DNA of 64,000 nt from Vreelandella olivaria. GTDB taxonomy: Bacteria; Pseudomonadota; Gammaproteobacteria; Pseudomonadales; Halomonadaceae. The notes below the pieces were generated by a model. The model did no database searches. It was given only the letters and a program-made list of their open reading frames with translations, and had not been told where the DNA came from. This document shows positions 31,838-43,108 of this stretch, one piece after another (within the stretch, counting starts at the first letter, position 1; each line of letters opens with the position of its first letter). The translations under genes and the position numbers were made by a program. The stretch is taken from contig NZ_JALPZO010000008.1 of assembly GCF_023507745.1 (NCBI RefSeq), positions 62,001 through 126,000 on the forward strand, written 5' to 3'.

Positions 31838-32977
31838 CTATATCACCACCAGATTATCGCGATGAATCAGTTCATGGGCTTCCACATAGCCCAGGATTGC
31901 TTCAATCTGATGGCTGGGCTGGCCAACCAGTTGACGGGCTTCCTCGGCACCATAGTTGACCAGGCCTTTAGCAACCCGAGCACCTTGCTCGTCCACACAC
32001 AGCACCATATCACCGCGTTTAAAGCTACCCTGCACCTCACGCACCCCCACAGCCAGCAGGCTGGAGCCTTTGACGCGCAGCACATTGACCGCCCCCGGAT
32101 CCAGCACCAAGGTACCGCGCACCTGTAGCTGACCTGCCAGCCAACGCTTACGCGCAGCAATGGGCGCCTGATCAGGGCGTAGCAAAGTGCCCAACGCCTC
32201 ACCCGCCATGATGCGGGTAATCACCTCTGGCTGTCGGCCACTGGCAATCACCGTGACCGCCCCGGAGCGTGCTGCAAGCCGCGCGGCTCTCACCTTGGTG
32301 CTCATTCCCCCCCGGCCCAGCGCGCCTCCACTCCCGGCTACAGCTGCCAGCCGTGGATCATCAGCGCGCCCCTCAGTAATTAATGTGGCATTGGGGTTGT
32401 GCCGTGGGTCAGCATCAAAGAGCCCCTCCTGGTCAGTCAGCAGCAGCAGTGCATCCGCCTCCAGCAGGTTAGCGACCAGTGCCCCCAGGGTGTCGTTATC
32501 ACCAAAGCGAATCTCATCGGTAACCACGGTATCATTTTCATTGATGACGGGCACGACGCGCATTTCAACCAGTGTACGCAATGCCGACAATGCATTGAGG
32601 TAGCGCTTACGGTTGGAAAGGTCATCGTGGGTTAGCAAAATTTGCGCGGTCAGCATGCCGTGGCGAGCAAAATGTTGCTCATAGCACTGGGTAAGTCCAT
32701 TTTGCCCTACCGCTGCGGCTGCCTGCAGTTGGTGAACGGCGCTGGGACGCGCCTGCCACCCCAGACGCACCATACCGGCGGCAACCGCCCCAGAAGAGAC
32801 CAATACGACCTCTTTGCCCTGCTGATGCAGGGTGGCAATCTGATCCACCCAACCGCCAATGGCTCCCTCGTCCAGCCCACGGCCATCGTTAGTGAGCAGC
32901 GCGCTACCGATTTTCACCACTACCCGGCGGACGTTACTTAGCACCTCTCTACCGGGCAGCTGCTCATTGCTTTCCAC
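31838..32977 (-). CDS. proB: Glutamate 5-kinase
   Basis: 379 residues, full family length. The amino acid kinase domain (about 15-260) starts [15 protein letters not shown] and contains [31 protein letters not shown] and [14 protein letters not shown]; a PUA domain occupies the last 100 residues. It makes glutamyl phosphate, the first step of proline synthesis; proline is also an osmoprotectant in halophiles. It lies downstream of obgE with a 61-base gap, the normal gammaproteobacterial order. Confidence 0.97.
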   Translation of the reverse strand: MESNEQLPGREVLSNVRRVVVKIGSALLTNDGRGLDEGAIGGWVDQIATLHQQGKEVVLVSSGAVAAGMVRLGWQARPSAVHQLQAAAAVGQNGLTQCYEQHFARHGMLTAQILLTHDDLSNRKRYLNALSALRTLVEMRVVPVINENDTVVTDEIRFGDNDTLGALVANLLEADALLLLTDQEGLFDADPRHNPNATLITEGRADDPRLAAVAGSGGALGRGGMSTKVRAARLAARSGAVTVIASGRQPEVITRIMAGEALGTLLRPDQAPIAARKRWLAGQLQVRGTLVLDPGAVNVLRVKGSSLLAVGVREVQGSFKRGDMVLCVDEQGARVAKGLVNYGAEEARQLVGQPSHQIEAILGYVEAHELIHRDNLVVI

Positions 32978-33038
32978 GTCGCTATTCTCCTAAGCGATCC
33001 TGATAAACCCTGCAGTGTGGCCTTGAACCGTTCCCCTG

Positions 33039-34253
<1,215 letters not shown>

Positions 34254-34304
34254 CTAACTGCAATATCCCACCCGTTGATAACGGGTAAAAGGGATCGAAA
34301 AGAC

Positions 34305-34333
34305 AAAAAAGCCCCGCCATGGCGGGGCTTTTT
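34305..34333 (-). terminator. Terminator after rpmA
   Basis: AAAAAAGCCCCGCCATGGCGGGG followed by CTTTTT is a symmetric hairpin with A and T tracts on both sides, so it works on either strand. It ends the rplU-rpmA transcript ahead of obgE. Confidence 0.92.
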
Positions 34334-34371
34334 CTTTCGTCACCTTCGTCCTGCGCAACAACAGCAGTTGC

Positions 34372-34629
34372 TTAGGCAGAAACGATGCTAACGAATTTAC
34401 GGTTCTTCGGACCTTTGGTCTCGAATTTCACGACGCCATCGTTCAATGCGAACAGCGTGTGGTCGCGACCCAGGCCAACACCAGTGCCCGCATGGAAACG
34501 TGTGCCACGCTGACGAACAATGATGCTACCCGCAGTCGCCGCCTGGCCACCGTAGAGTTTCACACCAAGGCGTTTGGATTCGGAATCGCGACCGTTACGC
34601 GTGGAGCCGGCTGCCTTTTTATGTGCCAT
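34372..34629 (-). CDS. rpmA: 50S ribosomal protein L27
   Basis: 85 residues with the standard opening [20 protein letters not shown], including the N-terminal tail that reaches the peptidyl transferase centre, and the [15 protein letters not shown] core. AAGGAGG is placed just before the ATG. Second gene of the rplU-rpmA operon. Confidence 0.98.
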   Translation of the reverse strand: MAHKKAAGSTRNGRDSESKRLGVKLYGGQAATAGSIIVRQRGTRFHAGTGVGLGRDHTLFALNDGVVKFETKGPKNRKFVSIVSA

Positions 34630-34660
34630 TGCAAAATCCTCCTTAAGGGAATTTGGCCGC

Positions 34661-34972
34661 TTACGCGGAAATTCCGGTAATTTTGACTTCAGTGAACCAC
34701 TGGCGGTGGCCCTGACGCTTCATGTGGTGCTTCCGGCGACGGAATTTAATGATAGTTACTTTGTCGCCACGACCGTGGGAAACGACTTCCGCGGAAACTT
34801 TGGCACCACTTACCAGGGGGGCGCCAACGTTTACATCATCGCCGTCTGCTACCAGCAGCACTTCATCAAACTCAATCGTTTCGCCGGTAGCGACTTCGAT
34901 TTTTTCGAGCTTGAGGGTTTGACCTTCTTGAACGCGGTACTGCTTACCACCGCTTTTAATAACTGCGTACAT
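34661..34972 (-). CDS. rplU: 50S ribosomal protein L21
   Basis: 103 residues of normal length: [20 protein letters not shown] at the start and [20 protein letters not shown] near the end, the rRNA-binding signature. A GGAGAG ribosome site precedes the ATG. It heads the L21-L27 operon from the promoter at about 35111-35139. Confidence 0.98.
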   Translation of the reverse strand: MYAVIKSGGKQYRVQEGQTLKLEKIEVATGETIEFDEVLLVADGDDVNVGAPLVSGAKVSAEVVSHGRGDKVTIIKFRRRKHHMKRQGHRQWFTEVKITGISA

Positions 34973-35110
34973 GTCGCTCTCCGGACTTGTCGTTAATGCC
35001 GGTTACGCCCCGCGTAACCAACGCTCATCGCCTTCCGCTCTTATCGACCTGCTGCGAGTGGCGCCCCTTTTGGCAGCCATCTGACAGGGAGCATGATGAG
35101 TGGGTCGCGG

Positions 35111-35139
35111 ATTATAACGACTATCGTCGCTTACCACAA
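35111..35139 (-). promoter_or_regulatory. Promoter of the rplU operon
   Basis: On the - strand TTGTGG (35134-35139) and a perfect TATAAT (35111-35116) are spaced by 17 bp, about 140 bases upstream of rplU. The 304-base divergent gap to ispB holds no gene. Confidence 0.65.
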
Positions 35140-35276
35140 GGGCATAGGGTATTGTCAATTGCCGATTGAAACACTGAACGCCTACCTGCGTCTTGACGCC
35201 TCACAGGCAGCCCCATAGCATGACCCAAACTTAGGGTGGTCACTGCCACTTTCACCTGCCGCGATGAACGGAACCC

Positions 35277-36281
35277 ATGACAGCCAACGTCTCCCCAGCC
35301 CAGCCTGCCAGCCCAACGCCTTCACCGCTGCACGCCGTGGTGGCGGATGACTTTGCCGCCGTTAACCACACGATTGTGGAGCAACTGAACTCCAAGGTGC
35401 CGCTGGTGGAAACCATCGGCCAATACATTATTGAAAGCGGTGGCAAGCGCCTGCGCCCATTACTGGTGCTGCTGGCTGCCCGATCCCTGGACTATGCGGG
35501 CGACAAACATATTACCCTGGCCACGCTGATCGAATTTATGCACACCTCCACCCTGCTGCACGATGATGTGGTGGATGAATCCCACATGCGGCGGGGCAAA
35601 AAAACCGCCAACGATGCCTGGGGCAATGCGCCTTCGGTGCTGGTGGGTGACTTTCTTTACTCCCGCTCGTTTCAGATGATGGTGGACGTGGGCTCGATGC
35701 GCATCATGGCAATTCTGTCCGGCGCCACCTGCGTCATCGCTGAAGGGGAAGTCCTTCAGCTAACCAATATCGGTAACCCCAATATTTCGGAAGCGGACTA
35801 TTTCGAAACCATTCAAGGTAAAACCGCCATGCTGTTTGAAGCGGCCTCCCATAGCGGTGCGGTGCTGGCGGATGCCACTGCCGAGCAGGAGCGCGCATTG
35901 CAACACTATGGCCGTTACCTGGGATTAGCGTTTCAGTTAATCGACGATCTGTTGGATTACCAGGGCGATGCCGAGGCGATGGGCAAAAACGTCGGTGACG
36001 ACCTCGCCGAAGGCAAGCCCACCCTGCCTCTGATCCATGCCATGGAGCGCGGTACGCCAGAGCAGGCCAAATTGATCCGACAGGTGATTCGTAAAGGTGG
36101 CCTGGAACAGCTTGACGCAGTGCTGGATATCATCAACGCCACCGGCGCGCTGGAGTATACCCGGGCACGGGCAATGGAAATGGCCGATAAAGCACTCGCC
36201 GAACTGGATCTATTGCCACCCAGCCCCTACCGCGACAGCATGGCTCAATTGGCCCGCTTAGCGGTTGATCGCCAAGCGTAA
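35277..36281 (+). CDS. ispB: Octaprenyl-diphosphate synthase (polyprenyl synthetase)
   Basis: 334 residues. The first aspartate-rich motif DDVVD lies at residues 96-100 and the second, FQLIDDLLDYQGD, near 220; GGKRLRPLL and GDDLAEGKPTLPL are also typical. It builds the polyprenyl side chain of ubiquinone (octaprenyl or nonaprenyl; the chain length cannot be read reliably). Divergence from rplU is the usual context of ispB. Confidence 0.95.
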   Translation: MTANVSPAQPASPTPSPLHAVVADDFAAVNHTIVEQLNSKVPLVETIGQYIIESGGKRLRPLLVLLAARSLDYAGDKHITLATLIEFMHTSTLLHDDVVDESHMRRGKKTANDAWGNAPSVLVGDFLYSRSFQMMVDVGSMRIMAILSGATCVIAEGEVLQLTNIGNPNISEADYFETIQGKTAMLFEAASHSGAVLADATAEQERALQHYGRYLGLAFQLIDDLLDYQGDAEAMGKNVGDDLAEGKPTLPLIHAMERGTPEQAKLIRQVIRKGGLEQLDAVLDIINATGALEYTRARAMEMADKALAELDLLPPSPYRDSMAQLARLAVDRQA

Positions 36282-36382
36282 TTCCTTACGCTACAACAGC
36301 GTAAAGGCCAAAAAGAGGCTTGAAAAAAACGCATCATCTGAGTATGATGCGACCCGTTGTTGGGCACCAACTCAGCACGCTT

Positions 36383-36459
36383 CGGAATATAGCTCAGCTT
36401 GGTAGAGCGCTGCCTTCGGGAGGCAGAGGTCGTAGGTTCGAATCCTGCTATTCCGACCA
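36383..36459 (+). tRNA. tRNA-Pro (anticodon CGG)
   Basis: A 77-nt cloverleaf: acceptor CGGAATA/TATTCCG, D stem GCTC/GAGC, anticodon stem CTGCC/GGCAG around loop TTCGGGA with anticodon CGG, T loop TTCGAAT, discriminator A and encoded CCA. It reads CCG codons. No element is inserted next to it. Confidence 0.97.
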
Positions 36460-36472
36460 AGAATTCATTAAA

Positions 36473-36515
36473 ACGGCCACTTAGCTAAGTCTAAATCAGC
36501 TAGTGGCCGTTTTTT
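36473..36515 (+). terminator. Terminator after tRNA-Pro
   Basis: CGGCCAC and GTGGCCG, extended by TAGCT/AGCTA with one bulge, form a long stem followed by six T residues. On the - strand it can also serve the TSUP gene. Confidence 0.88.
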
Positions 36516-36527
36516 GTTTGTAACCCC

Positions 36528-37310
36528 TCACCCAGGAGGATGAATTAGCCCCACCACACTCACCAGAATAAGCACCACCCCTAGGGCACGGAAAAACAGC
36601 CCGGTATCCGCTTTCAGCATGTAGCGGTGGGCTTTTTCGCCCAGTAAATGACCGATAAATGCACAGGGCAGCAGCCATAGCTGGTGAATAAGCTGGAGGT
36701 CAACACCGGCGATGACGAAAGAGACCATCTTGATCACCACCAGGATAAACCACAGCACAAACATGGTATCCCGCAACTGCTCTTTGGCCACGTGGGCAGC
36801 AAACACCGCGACAATAAGCGGCGCACCGATTAACGAGGTGCCGCTAACATAACCTCCCAGCGCCAGCAGTACGTAATCAATGTACTTGTTTTTGCTTCTA
36901 AAGGGCTTGTTAAGCACATAACTAATAGCGTAGATGATGACAATGCCGAAAATAATGCTGGTCATCACGGTAGCGGGCAACGTTAGCAACCCCACCACAC
37001 CGATCAGCTTGGGAATAATCATTATTTTCAGGGCTTTAAACAGATAGCCCCAATCGATATTGCTCTCAATCTGGGAACTTCCACCGCCCTCTCTCTGCAG
37101 TTGGCGGTGTCCATTCCAGGCTATCCAGCTGGAAAAAATCAGCAGGTGAATGGCAATAATGGGCAGGAAGACAAGCGGCTCGTTGGCTACCAACAGCAGG
37201 AAAGGTAACGCCAGCACCGCGCCACCAAACCCCAAACTGGTTCTGACAAAGCCGCTCCAGGCAAAGATTAGCCCGATAAGAAGATACTGGTACCAGAGTA
37301 GATCCGTCAT
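36528..37310 (-). CDS. TSUP (TauE/SafE) family permease
   Basis: 260 residues with about eight membrane segments. The opening LIGLIFAWSGFVRTSLGFGG and the second-half repeat LALGGYVSGTSLIGAPLIVA are the two related halves of TauE/SafE transporters. Members export sulfite, sulfoacetate or other small organic anions. The substrate is not evident and neighbours give no hint; the helicase gene upstream is 18 bases away on the same strand. Confidence 0.9.
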   Translation of the reverse strand: MTDLLWYQYLLIGLIFAWSGFVRTSLGFGGAVLALPFLLLVANEPLVFLPIIAIHLLIFSSWIAWNGHRQLQREGGGSSQIESNIDWGYLFKALKIMIIPKLIGVVGLLTLPATVMTSIIFGIVIIYAISYVLNKPFRSKNKYIDYVLLALGGYVSGTSLIGAPLIVAVFAAHVAKEQLRDTMFVLWFILVVIKMVSFVIAGVDLQLIHQLWLLPCAFIGHLLGEKAHRYMLKADTGLFFRALGVVLILVSVVGLIHPPG

Positions 37311-37328
37311 TGGCTCGCTTGCAGGTCC

Positions 37329-39599
37329 TTATTGTTGGGTGAGGCTGCCCAAGGCCCACCAGCTTGGCAGCAATGCACGTACCTTGGCCTGGGCAAAACG
37401 GTCATCCATTAATACCACAACCCCTTCGTCTTCGGGGCTTCGGATTACCCGTCCGGCGGCTTGAACCACTTTGATCATTCCTGGAATGCGGTAGGTGTAG
37501 GCATCTCCCTGACCGAAACGGGCTTCCATGCGAACCTTCAATGCTTCATTAAAGGCGTTGAACGGCGGTAAACCCAGCGTGGCGATAAACGCCCCTATCA
37601 GTCGATCACCAGGCAGGTCGATCCCCTCAGCAAAGGCACCTCCCAATACCGCAAAGCCAATACCTTTTCCGCCGGGGATGAAGCGGGCCAGAAATGCATC
37701 GCGCTCTTGCTCCTGCATGCCCCGAGTTTGTGCAAAGACCGGCACCTCGGGGTGTGATTGCTGAAACTGCTCCAGCACTGATTCCAGGTAGGCAAAACTA
37801 CTGAAAAAGGCCAGATAGTGGCCCGGCCTAGCCTGATACTGGTTAGCCAACACCGCCACGATCGGTCTAATTGAGGCCTGGCGATGATGATAGCGCGTGG
37901 AAATATCCGTACAGACCCTCACCTCCAACTGCCGTGCAGCAAAGGGCGATGCCACTTCCCGCCATACGCCGTTGTCTGGCAGGCCCAGCAAGTCGCCGTA
38001 ATAGTGCGCGGGAGTTAAGGTTGCCGAAAACAGTACGGTGCTATGCGCAGCCTTAAAGCGTGGCCCAATAAAGTCAGCCGGGATAACGTTGCGTATTCCC
38101 AACACCGACTGCCCCCGGCGTGGGCAGGCCAGGTCACAGAGGGAATGCTCACCAAACCGCTCCGCCAAGCGGCAGAACGCCAGGGCTTCAAACAGTTGCT
38201 CTTGAAGCTCCAGGCTGGCCGCCTGAGGATGCTCCACCAGGTAATTGGTAATGGCTACAGAGACATTGTGCAGCGCAGATACCAGTTTGGTGGGCAACCT
38301 ATCGAGCAGGTGGTAATGGTCTGGCGCCGTGCTGGTCGGCACCTCTTTATTGAGCAACTGCCACTGCCTGCCTAGCGCTGCCAGCGGCTTGGCAAGCGCA
38401 GACGGGGCATTACGGCGCAGACGATTTAAGCGCTGCTGGTGCAGCTCGGCGCTGTACATACCCCGTGCCCGCTCTACCAGGTTATGCGCCTCATCTACCA
38501 ATAGGCCTACCCGCCAATCATTAGCCTGGGTCAGACCGTGTAGTAACGCATGGCTATCAAACCAGTGGTTCACATCACCCACCACCACATCCGCCCAGCG
38601 AGCCAGCTCCTGGCCTAAATAGTAGGGGCAAACCTGATGCGTCAACGCCACCTCACGCAGCGCTTCACGGTCAAGCCAACCACACTCCACCGCTGCCTGC
38701 CGGGCGGCTGACAGGCGGTCGTAAAATCCGGCGGCAAGGGGACAGGTTTCACCCTGGCAGGCAGTTCCTGGGTATTCGCAGGCCTTATCACGCGCGACAA
38801 GCTCCAGCACCCGCAGCGGCCTACGTTGCGTATCCAGGCTTTCCAGCGCACTCAGGGCCAGACGACGGCCTGGGGTCTTCATGGTCAGGAAGGCCACCCG
38901 GTCGAGTCGCTGGCGGGGCATCGCGGAGAGCATGGGAAACAGCGTTCCCAGGGTCTTCCCTATGCCTGTAGGTGCCTGGGCAAGCAAACAACGTCCGGTA
39001 CTGGCCGTTTTGTACACATCCTCGGCCAGCGTCCGCTGCCCAGGGCGAAAATCAGGATAGGGAAATATCAAGTCGGTCAAAGCGTCATCGCGCCGCTGGC
39101 GATGGTGAGTTTCCTGGTCCGCCCAGGCCAAAAAGCGCTCGCACTGATCCGCAAAAAACGCCTGTAGCTCAGCGGCGCTTATTTCCTGGGTCAGCAGGGT
39201 TTCCTGGCCACTGGCTATCTCCAGATAAACCAGCACCAGCGTCAGCCGCTGCAGGCCGCGCTCGGCACACAGCAGTGCACCGTACACCTTTACCTGCGCC
39301 CAGTGCAGCGCCCGTTGGTTCGCCGCCATGCGGTCAAGGCTGCCCCGGTGGGTTTTCACCTCTTCAAGGCAGTTGGCCTCTGGCGCAAAACCATCGGCCC
39401 GCCCCACCACATCAAGATGTTTATAGACACCTGATAGTGGCAGCTCCGTTAGATAGCCCCCACCACGTCGGCTGGCCACCAGAGCGTGCCCTTCCATCCC
39501 TTCCTGAGCACTGGGAGCGGGGGTGAACCGATAGTCAAGGTCCCCCTCCCGCGCGGTGAAGTCGCACAGCGTACGCACCGCCACCCGATAGCGGTTCAT
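37329..39599 (-). CDS. XPD/DinG-like helicase with N-terminal nuclease-like domain
   Basis: About 756 residues from the ATG at 39599, which overlaps the upstream stop by 4 bases (ATGA). The first 150 residues contain GRADGFAPEANCLEEVKTHR, the D...ExK set of a RecB-like PD-(D/E)XK domain. The SF2 helicase part follows: Walker A APTGIGKTLG, LVDEAHNLVERARG as DEAH box, SATLTPAHYY, and VQAAGRVIRS. Cysteines in ACEYPGTACQGETCPLAAGF and CPYYLG could hold the Fe-S cluster of XPD/DinG helicases. Coupled to a FAN1-like nuclease gene, it probably acts in DNA repair, perhaps of crosslinks. Confidence 0.9.
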   Translation of the reverse strand: MNRYRVAVRTLCDFTAREGDLDYRFTPAPSAQEGMEGHALVASRRGGGYLTELPLSGVYKHLDVVGRADGFAPEANCLEEVKTHRGSLDRMAANQRALHWAQVKVYGALLCAERGLQRLTLVLVYLEIASGQETLLTQEISAAELQAFFADQCERFLAWADQETHHRQRRDDALTDLIFPYPDFRPGQRTLAEDVYKTASTGRCLLAQAPTGIGKTLGTLFPMLSAMPRQRLDRVAFLTMKTPGRRLALSALESLDTQRRPLRVLELVARDKACEYPGTACQGETCPLAAGFYDRLSAARQAAVECGWLDREALREVALTHQVCPYYLGQELARWADVVVGDVNHWFDSHALLHGLTQANDWRVGLLVDEAHNLVERARGMYSAELHQQRLNRLRRNAPSALAKPLAALGRQWQLLNKEVPTSTAPDHYHLLDRLPTKLVSALHNVSVAITNYLVEHPQAASLELQEQLFEALAFCRLAERFGEHSLCDLACPRRGQSVLGIRNVIPADFIGPRFKAAHSTVLFSATLTPAHYYGDLLGLPDNGVWREVASPFAARQLEVRVCTDISTRYHHRQASIRPIVAVLANQYQARPGHYLAFFSSFAYLESVLEQFQQSHPEVPVFAQTRGMQEQERDAFLARFIPGGKGIGFAVLGGAFAEGIDLPGDRLIGAFIATLGLPPFNAFNEALKVRMEARFGQGDAYTYRIPGMIKVVQAAGRVIRSPEDEGVVVLMDDRFAQAKVRALLPSWWALGSLTQQ

Positions 39600-41281
39600 A
39601 TACCCTCTACTGACTGCCAGCGCACATAACACACCTCAACAGGCATTTGGTGGTGGGCGAAAAACGCGATCCAGCGGCGCTGGTTATCCTGTAGACGGTC
39701 GCCAGGTCCTTTAACCTCAATCATCCGGTAGCGGGGCTTACCGGGAGGCGCATCTGGCATGAATTGGATCAGGTCCGGCAACCCCGCACGGTTCTGTTTC
39801 AGATCTGCCAGTAGCCGCTCAAAACAGGCGCGCAAATGCGCAGGTGGCAGACACTCCAGGGCCAGTAACAGGAGTTCTTCACTGACGATTCCCCAATGTA
39901 CAAATGGCGACGTGATGCCCTGTTTGGCGTGCCAGGTGGCTTGTATCGAATGACGATAACGACCGTTCTCCAACTGCAGCAGACAAGCATCAATATCGGC
40001 TTGGCGCCGGTGCACAAAATCCTCACGGAATAGATCCGCAGGCCCACTGTGAAACGGATGAAAAAATGCTCCCGGTAGCGGTTTGAAAATAGCGGGCCAG
40101 AAGAGCAAACCAAAAAGGCTGGTCAACAGGCTGTTTTCAACATAGAAGACCGGTGCAGCGGGGGTCGCAAGGTGCTCGGCAGCTGCGCACTCTACCGGTC
40201 GCGGGCCGGGTAACATCAGCACCTGGCTGGGAGCCTCGGCTGGTTTTTCCCGTGCCGCAAGGGGCAGCCCGAGCCTCCTCTCCATGCGCGGTAGCAACCG
40301 CGCCAGGGCCTGCGCTTCACTCTCGCATGGCCCTGCTGCCAGGGCCTTATGCGCAAGGTGGTACGCCGTTTGGTAATCCCCCATACGCTCCAGCAGTCGC
40401 AACCGGCGAATACGAGCCTCGCTGCTGTCAGCGGCCGCATAAAGGGTTAACGCCAGCTCTGCTTCTCCACTCCGCTCAGCGTCTCTTGCCATGGCCAGCA
40501 CCAGCCGTGCTCGCCGGGCGTCTAGCCAACGGTTTGGTGAAGCAGGCGGCAACTGGGCATACAGCGCCTGCAGGGGTTCGCCATCGTCCAGGCGTTCTCG
40601 CAAGCGGTGTAGCACCATATAGGTATCTACCTCGTCACGCTGCTGAAACGCCCGCGACTCAGCGGTTAGCGGCACCTGTTCAAAACGTTGCAGGCCAAGC
40701 TCGGTCAACACAAACTCTGCCCAGTCCTGGCGTAGGTTGCCAAAAAACATCAGTCTCAGGCGATCACAGATCTCCATCACTGTTAGTCGTACAATTTGCG
40801 TGGTGGCCGTTGGCCACCACTGCTGAAGGGCCACTGACTCTTTTAACGATTCCTCCAGTGCCACTTGAAGCGCAGCTTTAGTGCTGTTGATCGTTAGGCC
40901 AGCGTTGCTGATTTCGTCTGCCAACGCCTGGCGCAGCTCACTTAGCCGCAATAGGCGAAATAGCTCACGACGGCTTAACAACGGCGCGCTATCTACCCAG
41001 CAAAGCGCAACCAGAGGTGCCAAAGCCTGCTCGGCACCACCAATCTCCCCATACGTCAGTTTATCCAGTCGAAACAGCTCACCTTTACGCATCACCATAC
41101 GCACCAGTAGTGCCTGGGAAGCGCGCGATAACATCTCGAAGTGACGGATAAAGTCACGCTCTTCAGCACTTAGCAGGTCACCGTGGCGGGCTTCTACCCA
41201 CGCCAATACATAACGAAAATTCGTCAGGTAATAGAAAGGATCATCCAGGGAGGCGGTAGGTGTTTCATAAGCACTGTTCAT
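39596..41281 (-). CDS. FAN1-like nuclease with VRR-NUC domain
   Basis: 561 residues. The N-terminal half is helical, with a SAP-like or winged part (about 50-170) and a TPR-like stretch (about 240-330). The C-terminal VRR-NUC domain has GLPDLIQFMPDAP then RYRMIEVKGPGDRLQDNQRR, holding the metal-binding D, E and K residues. Eukaryotic and Pseudomonas FAN1 unhook DNA interstrand crosslinks by stepwise cleavage. Bacterial homologues are known to sit beside a DinG-like helicase, as here. The ATG at 41281 gives the usual length. Confidence 0.92.
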   Translation of the reverse strand: MNSAYETPTASLDDPFYYLTNFRYVLAWVEARHGDLLSAEERDFIRHFEMLSRASQALLVRMVMRKGELFRLDKLTYGEIGGAEQALAPLVALCWVDSAPLLSRRELFRLLRLSELRQALADEISNAGLTINSTKAALQVALEESLKESVALQQWWPTATTQIVRLTVMEICDRLRLMFFGNLRQDWAEFVLTELGLQRFEQVPLTAESRAFQQRDEVDTYMVLHRLRERLDDGEPLQALYAQLPPASPNRWLDARRARLVLAMARDAERSGEAELALTLYAAADSSEARIRRLRLLERMGDYQTAYHLAHKALAAGPCESEAQALARLLPRMERRLGLPLAAREKPAEAPSQVLMLPGPRPVECAAAEHLATPAAPVFYVENSLLTSLFGLLFWPAIFKPLPGAFFHPFHSGPADLFREDFVHRRQADIDACLLQLENGRYRHSIQATWHAKQGITSPFVHWGIVSEELLLLALECLPPAHLRACFERLLADLKQNRAGLPDLIQFMPDAPPGKPRYRMIEVKGPGDRLQDNQRRWIAFFAHHQMPVEVCYVRWQSVEGI

Positions 41282-41323
41282 TTATCCATTATAACAGTGC
41301 ATCAGTGCAGACGTCATGTGTGT

Positions 41324-43108
41324 TTAACTATCCAGGGTAAGCGTTTGAAAGGCGTTATAGGCCGCTATTACTGTTGCCCTTTGAGCAGTATGCGCTTGTA
41401 AAAATGCATCACCGGTTACCGTTTCATCTGGGTATTCGGTAATCAACATCAGTGGCGTTAGCTGGCTGGCATCTTCCAAGATCAGATAGGGGAAACCGTT
41501 CAACACCGGGAAGGTCAGTGCCCCTGCATGGGTTTCAAATAGCGCGATTTGAGCATCGTTGAATGCGACCAGTCCTGGCACTTGGGCCAGCTGCTGGGTA
41601 ACGGCCTCGACCAGTTGCACGGCTGCTGCCTCCCAACCTGGCTGATGCCTTAAGATCAAAAAGAAGCCTTTGGGAATCGTCCACATTTCAAAGCCACGGG
41701 GCACGTAGCCGTTTAAGGGCCGTGTCCATTCATGGGCCGGATAACCATGTAAATTGATATGTAACCCGGCATTGCTGGCCGCAAAAGCCTGTTCACGTAT
41801 GGCGTGTTCGAAAGGTTGGCCCAGGGGCTGACTCTGCAGGTCATTGCCAAAGGCGGTATAGCGTGCCGCATGATGCATATGTCGCGGCTGAGTAGTGACT
41901 AGTCTACCCTGCAGCGCGTAGCCATCCGGGTTCTCAAGCGGTGAGATGACAAAGTGAGCTTCTGGCTGGCAGCTGAGTGTTTGGGCAGCGCGCAGGGCAC
42001 CGACCACACCCGATGTTTCGTTGGCATGCTGGCCGGCGCTGATAATCACTGCACGATCACAGCCGCTCAGATAGCGTGCCTCTACCACTCTTCCCGCCCG
42101 GGTGGTGGCGTGTAGCGCTTGCCCGCCCAGTTGGGCCAGCAACTGCTCTATTTGCGCAACATCTATCGCCTGTTGGGCGGCATCCAGGGTAACCTGTGCG
42201 CGTTGAGGCTGCTGCACACTCAAAGCCCGCATGCCTATTTTGATATGTGGCTCATCGCCCTGGGTTAACACTTCCGGCACAATCTGCCCCGGCTGAATCG
42301 AACGATCACCCAGCGCTAAACCCTCACGGTGCTGGAAATACTCCAGGGTGGAGAAATAGAGTTCCTCATGGAGCGCTTCGGCAAGGCTGATGTGCTCGTC
42401 ATCCCATGCCAAGCGGCGATCAGCGCAAGGCAGAGTGACACTGACATTGAGCTCTTCAAAATAGGGCGATGCTGGCGGCCACGACGCTGAAGATACTGTG
42501 TCCATGGCAGCCTGGAAAAGCGCTTCATAGTCCGTCTCGACCTTCGACTCACTGACCTCCCCCTGGGTGGAGATCAGCCTCAGCCAACCGCAGGGTGAGA
42601 ACTGTGCCTCGCCCACATGATCCTGGTGATGTCGGTTAGGCGCCACCACGACATAGTTCTCCCTCTGCCCTGTACTGCGCTCCACCCGGACGCGATAGTG
42701 GCAGGGATCATGGCTAGGCTCGAAGGTAGGAGACGCGATGCCCTCCCAGTGAAGCGTCACGCCTTCGGGCAGCAGCGCCGCCAGCGGATAAGCCTCAAGG
42801 AGAAAACGGCGCGGCGCCAGCGGTGGCACCGGGTACTCAATCACCAACGACTGCAAAGAGGTCCAGTCAAACTCCTCTAAGAAGAAATGCACCAGAGGCT
42901 TATAGGCACTGCGTATGCGCGCGCTGATACCCACGGCTTCGAAGGCCACTTCCGTTGCCTGGCGCTCGGCTTGATCATCAAATACCCACGCCTCCAACTG
43001 GTAGCCCTGATAGTTCGAGGTGGCGTAGGTATCCAGTAGGGTGCGGGTGGTGCGCGGGAAGGAGCGCTCTAGCAGCGTCTCACCTTGGGAAGGGTTCATG
43101 ATACTCAT
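41324..43108 (-). CDS. M14 family zinc carboxypeptidase-like protein
   Basis: 594 residues, no signal peptide. The first 330 residues form a domain I do not recognise; the second part has GQHANETSGVVGALRAA (HxxE zinc ligands), ISPLENPDGYALQG and GLHINLHGYPAHEW (third zinc ligand His), as in M14 peptidases. It is the last gene of a peptide-type ABC operon and overlaps the permease gene by 4 bases, so it probably hydrolyses the imported compound in the cytoplasm. The final EYPDETVTGD could include the catalytic Glu. Confidence 0.85.
   Translation of the reverse strand: MSIMNPSQGETLLERSFPRTTRTLLDTYATSNYQGYQLEAWVFDDQAERQATEVAFEAVGISARIRSAYKPLVHFFLEEFDWTSLQSLVIEYPVPPLAPRRFLLEAYPLAALLPEGVTLHWEGIASPTFEPSHDPCHYRVRVERSTGQRENYVVVAPNRHHQDHVGEAQFSPCGWLRLISTQGEVSESKVETDYEALFQAAMDTVSSASWPPASPYFEELNVSVTLPCADRRLAWDDEHISLAEALHEELYFSTLEYFQHREGLALGDRSIQPGQIVPEVLTQGDEPHIKIGMRALSVQQPQRAQVTLDAAQQAIDVAQIEQLLAQLGGQALHATTRAGRVVEARYLSGCDRAVIISAGQHANETSGVVGALRAAQTLSCQPEAHFVISPLENPDGYALQGRLVTTQPRHMHHAARYTAFGNDLQSQPLGQPFEHAIREQAFAASNAGLHINLHGYPAHEWTRPLNGYVPRGFEMWTIPKGFFLILRHQPGWEAAAVQLVEAVTQQLAQVPGLVAFNDAQIALFETHAGALTFPVLNGFPYLILEDASQLTPLMLITEYPDETVTGDAFLQAHTAQRATVIAAYNAFQTLTLDS

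Noticed and set aside
36383..36515. tRNA-Pro as an insertion site for a second element
   Set aside because: Only a terminator and an ordinary permease gene follow; no integrase or repeated 3' end is present nearby.
40153..40881. 242-codon open frame on the + strand opposite the FAN1-like gene
   Set aside because: Proline, alanine and arginine-rich shadow of a GC-rich gene, no start signal and no domain.
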